Source of the DNA: Dichetophora obliterata
Taxonomy: Eukaryota; Arthropoda; Insecta; Diptera; Sciomyzidae
NCBI GenBank assembly: GCA_963920525.1
Contig: OY986436.1
Span: forward strand, 82,234,943-82,298,942
Length of the DNA stretch: 64,000 nt
Reading direction: 5' to 3'
The position numbers were made by a program, and so were the translations under genes. This document shows positions 34,653 through 47,144 of the stretch, piece by piece (within the stretch, counting starts at the first letter, position 1; the number at the start of each line of letters is the position of its first letter). Below the pieces are notes generated by a model. It searched no databases. It saw only the letters and a list, made by a program, of their open reading frames with translations, and was not told the DNA's origin.

Positions 34653-37600
34653 ATGAAGTGAATTTTGTGTAGGAAGGAATTATATAAAGAAAATGGACCG
34701 TATTCTCGTGTTCCGCTTGAAGAACCGGTGCGGCAGCGGTGGAACATGGCGTGTTCGAAGAGTTTTGCAAAAGGAGCCCGTGTTTGCTGCGAGCACTTTT
34801 GCGGAACCTCCTGGATCTAACTTACCTGGTCGGCTTAACGTGGGTGCAGTGCCGTTTATTGCACCTTGTGGCGTTGATATTGCTGAAAGCTGTCCTGCAG
34901 GAAACATTTCGATACTAGGTATCAACTTCAATATCAATCCTGTATCTGGGGTGAACTGCAACACGCAAACTGAGTAAGTAAGGCTTTGTCTATCCGTCCA
35001 CCTATCAACGCTTAGCCTGCCAGTAGTTTTAGTATAAAATATCAATTTCATTTATCTGTATATTAAGTCTTGCTGAGATCTCAGAAGGCACTCTTATTTT
35101 GGTGACCATATTAAAGCAACGTGTGAAGGATTTGGAGGTTAAGCTGGCTAATAAAAAAGGCAGAGCTAGAGGAAGCCAAGCAGTTGAAAGCATGTATCAG
35201 CTCAGTTTTTACTGCGGGCAAGATACGAAAAATGCAGCACCCGGAAAAGGTATACATTCACTGGGAGTCGAATGATATTTCCAACGCAGCTGGGCCTAAA
35301 GCCTACAACCACATGTATAAGCAAAGCTTTCCTCTACTGCATGTTACCACACTTCAGAGATGGACGCAGAAAGTGGAAATAAGCGAAGGAATGATGCGCA
35401 TCGCATAAACTGCATGCGAAACAATACAGATTTATCAGCAGATGAGAAAATCTGTGTTCTCTCATTTAATGAAATGAAAGTGGCTGCAGTTTATGAACAT
35501 GACCCATGGAAAGATTCCGTGAGAGAGAATTGCAATTACGTTCAGGTGGCAATGGCACGTGGATTGAGAAAATCGTGGAAATATCCAGTGTTTTATGCAT
35601 TCGACTGCAAAATCACAAGAGAGATATTAACTGAGTTCATAATTGCGCTCAAGGATGCAAGCTTCCCAGTAGTGGCACTCGTGTCAGAAATGGGAACTAC
35701 TAACCAAGCCTTGTGGAAAGGGCTTTGTGTGTCCAGAGGTAAATGAAAGTGATGAGCGGTTTATTCAAGATATATTCTGAATATTTTATTTTACAGAAAA
35801 ACCTTGGTTCGAAATTCCAACCGACAAAAATGAAAAAGTTTCAAACACCTAATAAAGCTGGTCAGAAATCATTTCTTGGACACAGGAATGATATGGAATA
35901 ATGATCTTCTGAAAACGCGAACCCTTAAACAGCTGTTGCATTATTGTTCTGGTTCGGATATGTAGCTTACAAGTTGACTGATGAACATCTTTCAACTCGA
36001 GGACCAGGTAAATAAAAATTAAACTCAGTGTTACTTTACAACATATGATATATATATAATAAAATTCTCAGGTCGGCAAAAAGCCAAGCTAGCTATGCAG
36101 CTATTTTCCCACACTACAGCTTGCGCCATACGGTGGTACTATACAAATAGAAAAAAGGTGTACAAGCCCGAAGAAACTTCAGAGTTTATCGAGTTGATGA
36201 GCAATTGGTTTGATGGTCTTAATTCCAAAATTACTACATATAATTATCCTGGAAAGATAAAGAAACAAACAAATAATTATTTCTGATTTCATTATAGAAG
36301 CCCTATGGAAATGATTTGCCATACGGAAACGACATCCTGATGAAAATGGATGCATTTATGGAATCCATGATAGTTTCAAACAGGAAAACTCTGGCATCTT
36401 TTCAGAGAGATGTCTTAATGACAAACTCAGCTCTTCGACTCCTGCGCGTTTATGTAAACGAAAAATAGAATATGAAATATATTCTGATATACCGCCTCAA
36501 GTAGGACATTCTAGAACACTTTTCCGGAGCAATAAGGAGCAAAGGTGGTTTGAATGATCACCCAAGCTATTTATCTTTTAGATACTGCCTTCGTAAATAC
36601 ATTCTTGGTAAGTTTTCTCTGTTGTAATTCATTTGTTACAGTTTTTCTTTATATTTATTAGTTATTATTTTTAATAAAGTGCACTTAATTTTGTTTTAGT
36701 TTTTAAAGGAAACGGACTTCGCTTGGACAATTAGGATTACGGCATTAGGAATAGGACGTTAGGCTTAAATTTAATTAATATAAGATATAAAATAAAACAA
36801 GACAAAAAGAATAATTAATATTCTGAATGTAATAGTAATAACAATTTTAAGACTAATAATGACACTAAAAATAAGACTAATAATATGAGCAATTAAAAGA
36901 ATTATTTTTACACAAGAAATAAGACTTCAAATAATACTATTAAGATTTATAATAAGACTAATAATAATAAGACTCATAATTTCCTTAAAAATAAGATTAA
37001 TAAACATTTTGAATAAACCGGAATATGAGTCATATTAATAATGGTAAAAATTATAAAAGTAAATGTCTATATCAATGACAAAACTTAGACTGAGATTCTT
37101 ATAATTAATACAACATTGTACAGAAAGACGTGAAATATAATAATATGTTTATAATATTTTATATAGCGAGAAATACTCAACTTCTAAACAGCACTGGAAA
37201 CGTTGCAGATAACGAGATAGAGTGGCTGAACGCACCTCTCAACATGTCCTATTCGGAATCCTTTTCTGAACCAAGTGTAGCACATTCGTAGTCACATCCG
37301 AAGATTTCGCAGAAAATTTTTAATTTCGAAGTTCGCAAGAGCTTCCAAAATGTAGCGCATCAACAGGTGACAACGCAAATGCTGACGAATTGCCTCCACA
37401 ATTTGTAGATGTAGATTCTTGCTTAGAATTTAATCCTTTGCATGTTATTGCGTTGGAGTTCATGGGCGGCTATATAAAAGCTAATTTTGCTTGAATGCGA
37501 AGACAATGTTAGTGCAACATTTACTTATGTCGATCAAGTTTCAAAATGTGGTTTGCGGAAATCTTCGCAAGCTTTCCTTGACAACATAACAGGCTTAGAA

Positions 37601-37675
37601 GCAATTTTCGTTAAGTTGAATGGTGACAAAATTATCAACAACAAGAATTTCCTGTCTTTAAACAAAAAATATTAA
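34653..37675 (+). pseudogene. P-element transposase (THAP), degenerate
   Basis: P transposase binds element ends through a THAP zinc finger and needs GTP for transposition. The start MK is followed by a stop at codon 3, then LCRKELYKENGPYSRVPLEE and RQRWNMACS with CCEHF (THAP ligands). After an intron come a leucine-rich coiled coil (QRVKDLEVKLANKK), NDISNAAGPKAYNHMYKQSF, ICVLSFNEMKVAAVYEHD, YVQVAMARGLRKSWKYPVF, and VVALVSEMGTTNQALWKGLC (35420-35735). Further pieces are KLAMQLFSHTTACAIRWYY (36085-36150), ILEHFSGAIRSKGG (36500), LNSTGNVADNEIEWLN (37180) and FTYVDQVSKCGL (37520). Several stops and shifts occur. An AT-rich AATAAGACTAATAA insert fills 36720-37150. Terminal repeats were not found. 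Confidence 0.9.
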
Positions 37676-38203
37676 AACTAACAAAATATTTCGATTTCTT
37701 AAAAAAATTTGCAATTATTTTTGTCTTTTTTGTAAATTTTTCTGAAAAACACAAAAAGTCTTCAAAAATGTTATTTATTTCGCCGAAACTAACATTTGAA
37801 TCAAAAAATTATGTAGGAATTGTTTGTAGGAAATTTTATTTCATATATTATTTAATTTGATATATTATTTGTTTGATTATTGTTGTTCGGAAGATATATG
37901 CTATTAAGTGGAACCAACTTTTTTTTTGTAAAAATTAACTACAGTGGGCAATATTTCGAAAACGGAGTGACAGAAAAAAAAATAATGACTTTTACGGAAT
38001 CACCGATCTAGTTTACATAAGAAATGGATAATGGTATTCATTGTACAAACTGTTCGTTATTTGTAAGCCAATGTTATTGAAGAAATACTTCAAATACTGT
38101 TTTTGCACGTCTTTATTTTTTTTTTAATTTCCGCATACTTTGCAATGCATAAAGAATCTATTGTGAACAGATATTTGTGAAAAGATATTGTTTTTTTATC
38201 GAA
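37676..38203. other. AT-rich stretch, possible left end of a Tc1-like element
   Basis: TACAGTGGGCAATATTTCGA at about 37941 resembles a Tc1-type terminal repeat upstream of the following transposase remnant, but no matching right end was found. Nothing else is seen. Confidence 0.3.
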
Positions 38204-38930
38204 ATGCCAAAAAAAGTAGACTTTCGTAAGATAAAAGATTGAAAATTGAATTTCTAAACGAAAACGAAAAGTCTCGAGTACAGATTGCAAAAATGGTGGG
38301 TTGCTCACGGTGGGCTGTGCAATGTGCACTGAAGGGATTCATACTGAGACAAAATCTCACCATAAAAAAAAAATCTAGAAGAAATCGCCTAACAAATAAG
38401 CGGAAAGACCGAAAACTTGTACGTGAGTGTCTCAAGAACCGTAAGAAATCCTCTTCTGCCTTCGCCGCTGTCCTATTGGATGATATTGGGAAAATCGTAA
38501 GTTCTTGAACGGTCAAAAGAAGACTCAAGGTAGCATGTTTGAAAGGCTACAAGGCCCGAAAGAAACCGTGGCTTGCTGAAAAAAAAACATTATACAGTAG
38601 AAGATTGGTAGAATGTTCTGTGGTCCGATGAATCCAATCTTCACAATCACAAAATCAAAAAGCTTACACAAAATGTAGAGTCGACTATAAAATGTTTATT
38701 ACTAAGGCCCATTATTTTTTAAATAACAATATCCACTATTTCTTACCGCAGTACGATTTTAAGGAAGGAATGAAAAATTTATAAAATGTGTTCTTTTTTT
38801 CTTTTTAACAGGTATTTGGAACAACTGGTGTGACCTTCGTGAGGCGACGCGTTGGTGAGGAGTACCATCCAGAATTCTTAGTAACCACTGTTAACTACGG
38901 GGAAGGAAGCAATGCTCTGGGCTGTTGATG
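38204..38930 (+). pseudogene. Tc1-like transposase, partial
   Basis: MPKKVDFRKIKD, a stop, then KIEFLNENEKSRVQIAKMVG and CSRWAVQCALKGF give the first helix-turn-helix of a Tc1-type transposase; NRLTNKRKDRKLVRECLKNR and VKRRLKVACLKGYKARKKPW follow as the second DNA-binding half. The first catalytic Asp appears in NVLWSDESN (about 38610). A GT...CAG-like interruption (about 38660-38812, ending TTTTTAACAG) precedes FGTTGVTFVRRRVGEEYHP and LVTTVNYGEGSNALG. The remaining catalytic residues are lost. Beyond 38930 I cannot follow the family. Confidence 0.75.
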
Positions 38931-39329
38931 GGTCTTGCTGATTAGGCACACAAAGTCCTGCCTTCAAAGTTGCGCAAAGCCGAAGTGGGTTTGGGATAAA
39001 CGTCTTCTACTCGCATATAAGGACGCATCACCCTATTGAGATACCTCGAGGTGTATAAGCTCAAACGACAATTTAGTTTTGGCCCCTTTTAACTTTCGTG
39101 CACAGCCAGGTCATCTTTTGTGCCACTTTATCGCTGTATACAGCCCGCAGACACTTTCTAAAGAAGGTCTGCAGGGTTTTGGCACTTAAGGTGAGCGCGT
39201 ATGCTATATATTAAAAAAAAAGTCAAATATTAGTGCGGTGTCACTTCGTAACTGCTTCGTAAGCTCGTATTTCGTAAAAATTTACGAAACGTCACTTTTT
39301 ATATGTAAAGTTTTTTTTCATATATATTT

Positions 39330-40030
39330 TATAAAAGGCGTGACACTATTAGAAAAACGCTGTAACTCGAATAATATTGACACTAGGATACTGAAATTAG
39401 GTTAAGGGGTAGGCATAATTATGAAAATATACGTTCCAGAAAGTGGAAATTATTAAACAAAAAGGCGTGGCAATAAAAGAAAAATACTGTATCTCAGTTA
39501 ATATTGAGACTAGGGTACTGGAAATTGGAACCGGAGTAGGAACAATTTTTACAAATTACGGTCAAGAAAGTGGGCGTTATTGGACAAAAGGGCGTGGAAA
39601 TATTAGAAAGACACTTTATTTAGGGTAATACAATTCGTTACAAGAATGTGTAGAATTATTATTATGAAGAAAGTGGGTGGTAATAAACAAAGGGCGTGTC
39701 ACTTTTAGAAAAACACTGTATCTCTGTTAATATCGACACTAGGCTACTGAAATTTAGTACAGGGGTAGGCACATTATTACAAATTATGGTTAAAAAAGTG
39801 GGCGTTATTCGACAAAGGGCGTGGAAATCTTAGAAAAATACTGTAAATCGAATAATATTGTCACTAGGGTAGGGAAATTCGGTACAAGAATAGGTAGAAC
39901 TATAACAAAACACAATCAAGAAAGTAGGCGGAATTTTTCAAAAGGTGTGTTACTATAAGAAAAACACTGTATCTCGAATATTGACCCTAGGGTACCAAAA
40001 TTCGTTACAATAATTGACGAAATTGTTACA
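39330..40030. repeat. Minisatellite inside repeat H, unit about 115-125 bp
   Basis: Five to six diverged units share GAAAAACACTGTATCTCGAA, TATTGACACTAGGGTACTGA, GTACAGGGGTAGG, AAGAAAGTGGGCG and ACAAAGGGCGTGG. The matching part of copy 2 (56080-56250) lacks the array, so expansion occurred in this copy or its lineage. Confidence 0.85.
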
Positions 40031-40660
40031 TAATCTCTAAAAAGGAAGAAATAAAAACTTTTTAACAAAAACCAACTTCAAAACCACTACAAAGTAAAAA
40101 AAAATTTAAATTACTTTTCACATTAATTCTTGGTCAAATTTGATAATCTATATCGATACTATTATATAAAAGGAGACTCACAAAATTTGATCCAGAATAA
40201 GCTCGGAAACCGCTGAACCGATTTTGATAATTCTTTTTTTATTCGATTCCTATGATAATATAGATTGTTATAGCTTACCTAGGTTTTCGAAAAATGTATT
40301 CTTTAATTATTGCAAAATCACGCATTTTATTTGATGCCTACATTCAACCAGCAGCACAATATAACAGCAAACAAAGCTTTCGTCTCTTTATCGCGAGAGC
40401 TTCTCTCAATACAACACGGCAGCCATGTTGTGTAGTTGCTTTTGGTGAGATTCTTGCTGTCGGTTTTTTTCTTACAAACAAGAGCTTGCAATATAATTTC
40501 TCTGCATAATTTATCTAAAATTGTTATATTTATTTTGTTCTGCACATAACATTGCTTTTACATTCCTTGATTGCTAAAAGAACTGCTACTTCTACCGTAT
40601 ATTATTTTATCAACTCTTTTGTATGAATTTTTGCGCTCCATCTCTCTCCACACACAATAA

Positions 40661-41660
40661 AGCGGGATTCACTGATCACCTTCAGCAAGTTTTCTGCAAA
40701 AATTAAAATTATTTTAATCACGTCAAAAAGCATGCAGCAAGTTTTAGTTACTCTTTCATTGAGTGTGGAGAGAATAAAGCACAAAAAATTCATATAAAAA
40801 AACTTCCTGACAGTGCACCCTAAACAAGTGCGCGTTGCGCTGCGTACCCAAGCACCACGCAACTTTATTTTACGCTTAACCTAAACAAGTGCGCTGCGGA
40901 AAGAACTGCTGCTCTCGAACCAGCTCAGTCTGTTGGTTTAAAAATCTTAAAAAACTTTTAGTATTTTGTAAAAATCTATTAATATTGCAAATACTTCCAT
41001 TTGCAATTGAGATTAATTAATTAATAGCAGCTGATTGCTCTTTGTTCTAATACTTTGGTTTTATGCAGCCAACTTCACATCCGAACGCACTGTCAAAATT
41101 GGAAATTCGATTCATGTTGCGGTAGTCCGGTGCGTGTTTCGGTAGGCTTCATACAAAATGTATGTGCATGAGCCGATTTTGACAGTTAAACCACGCACGC
41201 GCACTTGTTTACAGTCCACCCTAAACAAGTGCGCGTGCGTGGTTTAACTGTCAAAATCGGCTCATGTCCATACATTTTGTATGAAGCCTACCGAAACACG
41301 CACCGGACTACCGCAACATGAATCGAATTTCCAATTTTGACAGTGCGTTCGGATGTGAAGTTGGCTGCATAAAACCAAAGTATTAGAACAAAGAGCAATT
41401 AGCTGCTTTTAATTAATTAATCTCGATTGCAAATGGAAGTATTTGCTATATTAATAGATTTTTACACAATTCTAAAAGTTTCTTTAAGATTTTTAAACCA
41501 TCAGACTAAGCTGGTTCGAGAGCAGCAGTTCTTTCCGCAGCGCACTTGTTTAAGTTAAGCGTAAAATAAAATTGCGTGGCGTTTGGGTACGCAGCGCAAC
41601 GCGCACTTGTTTAGGGTGCACTGTTAGGGTGGACTGTGAAGGTGGTCAGTGAATCCGCTT
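40661..41660. repeat. Outer inverted words flanking the foldback
   Basis: AGCGGGATTCACTGATCACC TTCA at 40661-40684 is inverted at 41637-41660 (TGAAGGTGGTCAGTGAATCC), and a looser third copy lies near 41862 (GGCGGTCAGTAAAACC). This suggests an outer MITE into which the palindromic element went. Confidence 0.5.
40811..41623. mobile_element. Head-to-head foldback element, two 400-bp arms
   Basis: 40811-41211 is the reverse complement of 41221-41623 with few mismatches. Both outer ends read CAGTGCACCCTAAACAAGTG. The centre (41200-41235) repeats the same word: CACTTGTTTACAGTCCACCC TAAACAAGTG, so each arm is itself bounded by inverted CACCCTAAACAAGTGCGCG. The structure is best read as two inverted copies of one roughly 405-bp MITE. 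Confidence 0.85.
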
Positions 41661-42399
41661 TAAGAGAGCAATAAGAGTTGCTTCACGCTCTTTTACTTTT
41701 ATAAATAATATAAATTTCCTTCCAAATGCTTTGAACAGAGTTGCCAGAATTGAATTTCTTAAGTAATCACAAGTATATTTAATATTTTTAATTATCATAA
41801 CAAAGAAATAGTGAGTCTGGTAACTGCGTCACATTGTTCTGCTGAAAAAAAGAACATTTGCTGGAGGCGGTCAGTAAAACCACTTTAATAATATTGCTTG
41901 CATATTTTATCACAAAATTACAATTTTCCCAATAAGAAATATTTTAAGAAAGCATGTTTGTCAGCCACCAATCGTTTTTTAATAAGCTATAAGAACTGAA
42001 CTTTCATATAATTTCACTCTTTAAAATTTATCTGAACAAAATTTTCACTGCGCACGTTCGCCTCGCGTTAGCTTTATTTTTTAAAAAAGTTTTCTCAATC
42101 AATTTAATGCTGTAAACCTTTTTCAAAGAACACTCAGCGAATATTCAAACAAACATATTTTTGATGATCAGAGAGAAAGTAAATTTCATAGAAATTTCTG
42201 GATAAGTCAGATGATTAATTTCATTCTCAGTTTGATTTTAGAAACCGCAATTCCTATAAGGAAAGTGTGAACGCTCTACAGAATCACGAAAAAGGCAATA
42301 CTTATTTATTAAAAAAAGTTAATAAAATTAATTAATTAAGTTAAGATTTATTTTATTTTAAAAAAATAAAATTTTAATAAAAACTTTCAATTAAAAAAG

Positions 42400-45300
42400 G
42401 TGAAAAGAAAATCACATTTATCAAGAAACTCAGCACAAGTTCGCAGAAGGCATCTTAATAGAGCTCATCAATCGTCTAGACATCAATTCAGAGGATCTGC
42501 AAGTAGCAGTACATATAGATCGACCCGTTTGCAATCTGAACCAAATTTGAGAGTTAGAAATATTTTTTTTATAAAGCTGCGTTTAAATATGACAGCAATA
42601 TAGATTTTCTTAAAAATATTAGAAAATATAATGGCATCTTTTCAATGACATCCTTTGGTGCCCATGAAATAAGGGAAGGTAACTTTATACCAACATTTAA
42701 AATTCATGGACAGATTTACCATCGTAAATCTGGCACATTACTTCCAATTCCTACAAAAACTGTACAATTTCTTCAGGTATATTTCATATCCGAAAATGAA
42801 CAGTTGAATATAAGACATCATGCTATGCCTCAGCTAAAAAGAGACATTTTAGAGCATTTACAACTGATTTGAATAATACCAATAACTATGTCAACAGTTT
42901 TATGACTGCAATAGAAAATGTACCTTCAAACACTACAAATTATCGAGTTATAATTCATGCTGATAATAGACCAGCAGGTACGCATCAAGGTAGATACAAT
43001 GCACCTTCTTGCGATGAAGTTGCTATCTTACTTTCCGATGAAGTTCGTGGACCAAGGGATATTGTACTCCATGCGCGAGGTAATACACTCACTCGCATAT
43101 CTGAACTTCACCGCGCATATGACCCTTTACAATATCCATTAATGTTTCCCAATGGTGATGATGGGTATTCAATAAACATACCACAAACTATTGCCACTAC
43201 TGGAAGTCCAAATTTTCAAAAATTTGTATCCTGTAGAAATTTTTACTCCTACATACTGATGGTAAGAGAGAATTCATTAAATCATTTACACCGATATGGT
43301 CAATTATTTAATCAGTATTGTGTTGATATAGGCGCTAAAATGATTTTAGAAAGACTTCATTATATTAAGAACCATCAAAAAACATTACGTAGCGATGAAT
43401 ATATTCACTTGAGATGCCGTTAATGCAGACTCTAATCCGGCAGATCTAGGGCAGTTAGAAATTTTACCATCCACTTTCACTGAAAAAACACAGGATGCCT
43501 TAACTTATGAGCGGTATTATGGAAGACCTGACCTTTTTGTGACTTTTACTTGCAACCCAGAATGGGTTGAAATTAAATCATAACTTTATCCCAATCAGCG
43601 TCCTAATTATCGCCATGACAATATCTCTAGACTTTTTGATTTAAAACTTCAAAATCTTATAAATGTTATCACCAAAAAAGAGATATTTGGACGCACTCAA
43701 TGCTATATGTTTACTGTAAAGTGGCAAAAGAGAGGTCTGCCACATGCCCACATATTAGTGTGGCTTTCAGAAAAAATAAAGCCAGACGAAATAGATCAGA
43801 TAATTTCTGCCGAGTTTCCAAATAAAACTAATGATCCTATTCTATACGAAATTGTTTGCAAAAACACGGTTCATGGTCCGTGTGGAGATTTAAAGCAGCA
43901 CCTTGTATGATTTATAACAAATGCTCTGAAGATATCCTCGGGACTTGATTACAGAAACGTTATCTGGAGAAGATGGATATCCAAAATACAGAAGAAGATC
44001 TGTAACTGAAGTTGGTTTTACAGCCTTTATTGATCGTTATGGTATAATTGATAAGCAATGGGTTGTTCCGTATTCCCCTATACTATCAAGAATTTTTAAT
44101 GCACACATTAATGTAGAATTTCGTCACTCAGTACAAGCTATCAAGTATATATGTATGTAAAAACATCAATAAGGGGAATGATGCGGCAACCTTTACTGCT
44201 CAGAATAAGAGAGACGAGGTGCAAACTTATCTAAATGGGCGATATCTTAGTTCCTCTGAAACGCTATCCCGCTGTTATGCATTTAGCTGTGCATTTAGAA
44301 AATGGACAGAGAGTTTGTTTCAATGAAACAAATTTTCAAAGAGTAATGCAGCAACCCCCGGACACAACACTGACGGCGTTTTTCAAACTTTGCGAACGTG
44401 ATGAGTTTGCAAAAACACTTCTTTACTGTCAAGTTCCGGCTTATTATACTTGGTATAACAAAAAATGGGCTCGCCGAAAACGCGGACAAGATGTTGAAGG
44501 ATTTCCTGACATTAAGCGAGACTCAGCACTTCTTCTTCACCATATAAAAGGTCCTACAGGCTTTGACTGTTTAAAACAAATAAATGGTTTCTGTTATCCA
44601 ATTTATCGCGCTGCAAGTCAAACTTTAGGTCTATTAGAAAATGATGAAAATTGGAAAAATACTATCTCCGATGCAACCATTTCAAAAAGTGCGGTTCAAC
44701 TGCCAACTTTCAAATCCGTTAGCATTGTGGAATGAGTTTAAAGAAAATTTTGTGATGATATTTTACATAGAGTGCGCACAGAACGCAATGCTTCAAATAT
44801 ATCGTTTTGGGAAGAAATTTTCAACCAAGGCTTATGTTTGCTAGGAAACGCTGTTTACGCGTTAGGAGAAAAACGTTTAACGGAATTCGGCTTACCAGAT
44901 CCCAATGAGAATAATGATTTTGAATTATGTTTTTACAACCATGAAATTTCACATGATTCTCATTTGCTTTTGGAATATATATCTGAAAATTAAACTAAAC
45001 TTTTAGCGGAGCAGCTTGAAGTTTTCAAGAAAATTATAAAGAGTGTGAGACAAAAATAGGGGAGAATTTTTTTTATTGATGCCCCTGGCGGAACCGGAAA
45101 GACGTTCCTAATCAATCTTATTTTATCAAAAGTAAGATGTGAAGGCAATATTGCGGTTGCTGTTGCTTCTTCGGGCATTGCTGCACCATTGTTGGTCGAC
45201 ACGATAAGAGTAAGCCCAAAAAAATCGTAAGTTTGGCGCTATGTCGAAAAACTTAAACTAACTACAAATATGCGTACACACCTTCGAGGTGACAACAATT

Positions 45301-46157
45301 CAAATATTTTTGCAGCGAAATTAATACACATTGGAAGTGGTTTTGTTGAGCTTGAAAATAGCTTAGTTCGAATTTCTGACACATTAGGAACATGTATGCA
45401 AAACTTAGAAGAACTCATATCAAAAGTGTACCCGGATATTAAAAACTCGCACGAAAAAAACTTTATACGGCTTGTGAACGGACTATTGTTGCAACTAAAA
45501 ACTGCTCTGTTGCTGAAATTAATGATCAAATAACAACACAATTAAATACACAAATGCATATATACAAGCCAATAGATACTGTGATATGTGAGGATGATGC
45601 TGTGCAGTATCCCGTTGAATTCCTGAACTCTCTTCATCCAACCGGCCTTCCTCCACACATTCACACACATAAAATCTTCCAATAATTCTACTGAGAAATC
45701 TTAAGCCACCAAAGCTCTGCAATGGAACACGATTGCAAATAAAACGCTTGCTACCAAACGTAATTAAAGCGATTATTATAACTGGACCCGCATCCGGTGA
45801 AAACACCTTCATACCAAGAATACAATGATACCTACGGATTTTCCCTTTAAATTCAAACGGGTAAGCTTTCCCGTACAGGTTTGTTTTGCAATAGTTAGTA
45901 CTTTCGGCATGACTCTTTAAATAATATTTTTTTTTACTTACGTACAGGTCGGCTTTGCAATGACTATTAATAAGGCTCAAGGTCAGTCATTTAATGTGGT
46001 CGGTATTGATTTGCGCAACGAAGTATTTGCGCATGGACAATTATATGTTGGACTCTCCCGAATTGGCAACGCGCAAAATCAATATATTTTAACTTTAAAT
46101 AATGAAAAAAAGCTAAGAACATTTTGTACAGAGATATATTTACAAATTAAAAATTAC
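42400..46157 (+). pseudogene. Helitron Rep/helicase protein, degenerate
   Basis: A rolling-circle replicase with a C-terminal Pif1-type helicase, now in many frames. Blocks in order: AQVRRRHLNRA (42434); FLQVYFISENEQLNIRHHAM (42770); DNRPAGTHQGRYNAPSCDEV and DIVLHARGNTLTRISELHRA (42960-43110); DLFVTFTCNPEW (43530); KRGLPHAHILVWLSEKIKP with the HAH metal-binding pair (43730-43785). The tyrosine region reads IKYI-CKNINKGNDAATF with a shift, and one expected Tyr is Asn. Helicase Walker A IDAPGGTGKTFLINL lies at about 45077-45120; LTTNMRTHLRGDN, IHIGSGFVELE, and finally [15 protein letters not shown] and [19 protein letters not shown] (45960-46090) follow. Many shifts and stops. Confidence 0.92.
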
Positions 46158-46277
46158 TAAGATATAGTCTAAGATCCTTTTATAAAATTTTTTGCTTATA
46201 TTGGTTTTCCAATATAAGCAAAACGCTTATATTGGAAAAAACGCTGGCAACGCCAGGAACGGGTATGCTAGTTAATT

Positions 46278-46532
46278 TATAAGTATTATTAAATTGGAAA
46301 ACTTATTATAATTTTTTTTCCATTTTGTATTATTATCATAAATATATTAATTTCTCCATGAATATAAAATCTTTAAAGTCAGCGCTAATATAATCAGACT
46401 TTTATAAAATAAACGCTCCGGTTTTAAAGGTTTTATATTCATGGAGAAATTAATATGTTTATGATAACAATACAAAATAGAAAAACAAATTTAATAATAA
46501 GATTTCCAATTTAATAATATATCGCCCATTTC
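46278..46532. repeat. Small foldback next to the Helitron 3' end
   Basis: AATATATTAATTTCTCCATG at 46341 is inverted at about 46438, and flanking words (TTATTAAATTGGAAA, TTTTGTATTATTATC) also pair, giving about 100-bp arms. The second copy of the host repeat lacks it (ACTTATATATCGCCC is continuous at 55945-55955), so it is a separate insertion. Confidence 0.7.
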
Positions 46533-47144
46533 AGATTTCAGGTGACCTATCAGTCGCACTGACCATCTCCGATTTGGCTCAAATTTTGTTTTAAGGTTGG
46601 TTTTTTGTTAAGAAAACCAATTCCAGAGTTTGAAGTTTTAAAAAAATTTTTTGCGGAGCCACCGCCATTCGAATGCCAAAATAGGGCCTATTTTTAGACA
46701 ACGTAGCTCAGTCAATTTATATCCGATTTTCGTAAAAAAGGTATCATTGGAAAGGTTATTTTGTCTATTTGAAAGAAAAAATATAAAACTTTTGGGAAAA
46801 ATTGCAGTAAGTTGGCCCATTCTTAATTTCAAAGTTTAATGCCATGCCAACAACAGGCGCTATAATTTTTTTTTCATTTTATTTATTTTGATTTTTTGTA
46901 CGTTTCAATACCTTTCCAACGATATAAAATAAAGGTGTGCTCTTGAAGGGTTCAGAAGTTATGGCGGAAAACGTGCTGTGTTAAAGAATTTTCAATACAA
47001 ATTCAAATAGCTATCACAGCTTTACATCATACATGCTTAGAAAGTAGTCTATTTCGCTGGTTTTTCCGCCATACAAATTGTTTTCTATTATAAACTTGTG
47101 CTTTGCAAAAACTAAAACACGTACACACAAAAACACAAGCTGCT

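Larger units (their letters stand above)
40147..46271 (+). mobile_element. Helitron, 6125 bp, 5' TC and 3' CTAG
   Basis: Begins TCTATATCGATACTATT after an A and ends GGGTATGCTAG before a T, the A^T insertion rule of Helitrons. A short hairpin CTGGCAACGCCAG precedes the 3' end by 11 bp. Near the 5' end lies GCTGAACCGATTTTGATAAT, a word type common at insect Helitron starts. The inverted paralogous repeat has the closed site at 55960/55961 (AACTTGATAATTTACTTATA in reverse), confirming both ends. The Rep/helicase gene is decayed. A foldback (40811-41623) is nested in the 5' leader. Confidence 0.9.

Noticed and set aside
34680..35051. 123-residue minus frame
   Set aside because: Antisense to the P-element THAP exon, whose plus-strand reading matches known P blocks.
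36720..37150. (AATAAGACT)n satellite
   Set aside because: Too irregular for a period; treated as low-complexity filler within the P remnant.
42957..43142. 61-residue frame overlapping the Helitron gene
   Set aside because: Shadow frame of the Rep-region reading 42869-43423.
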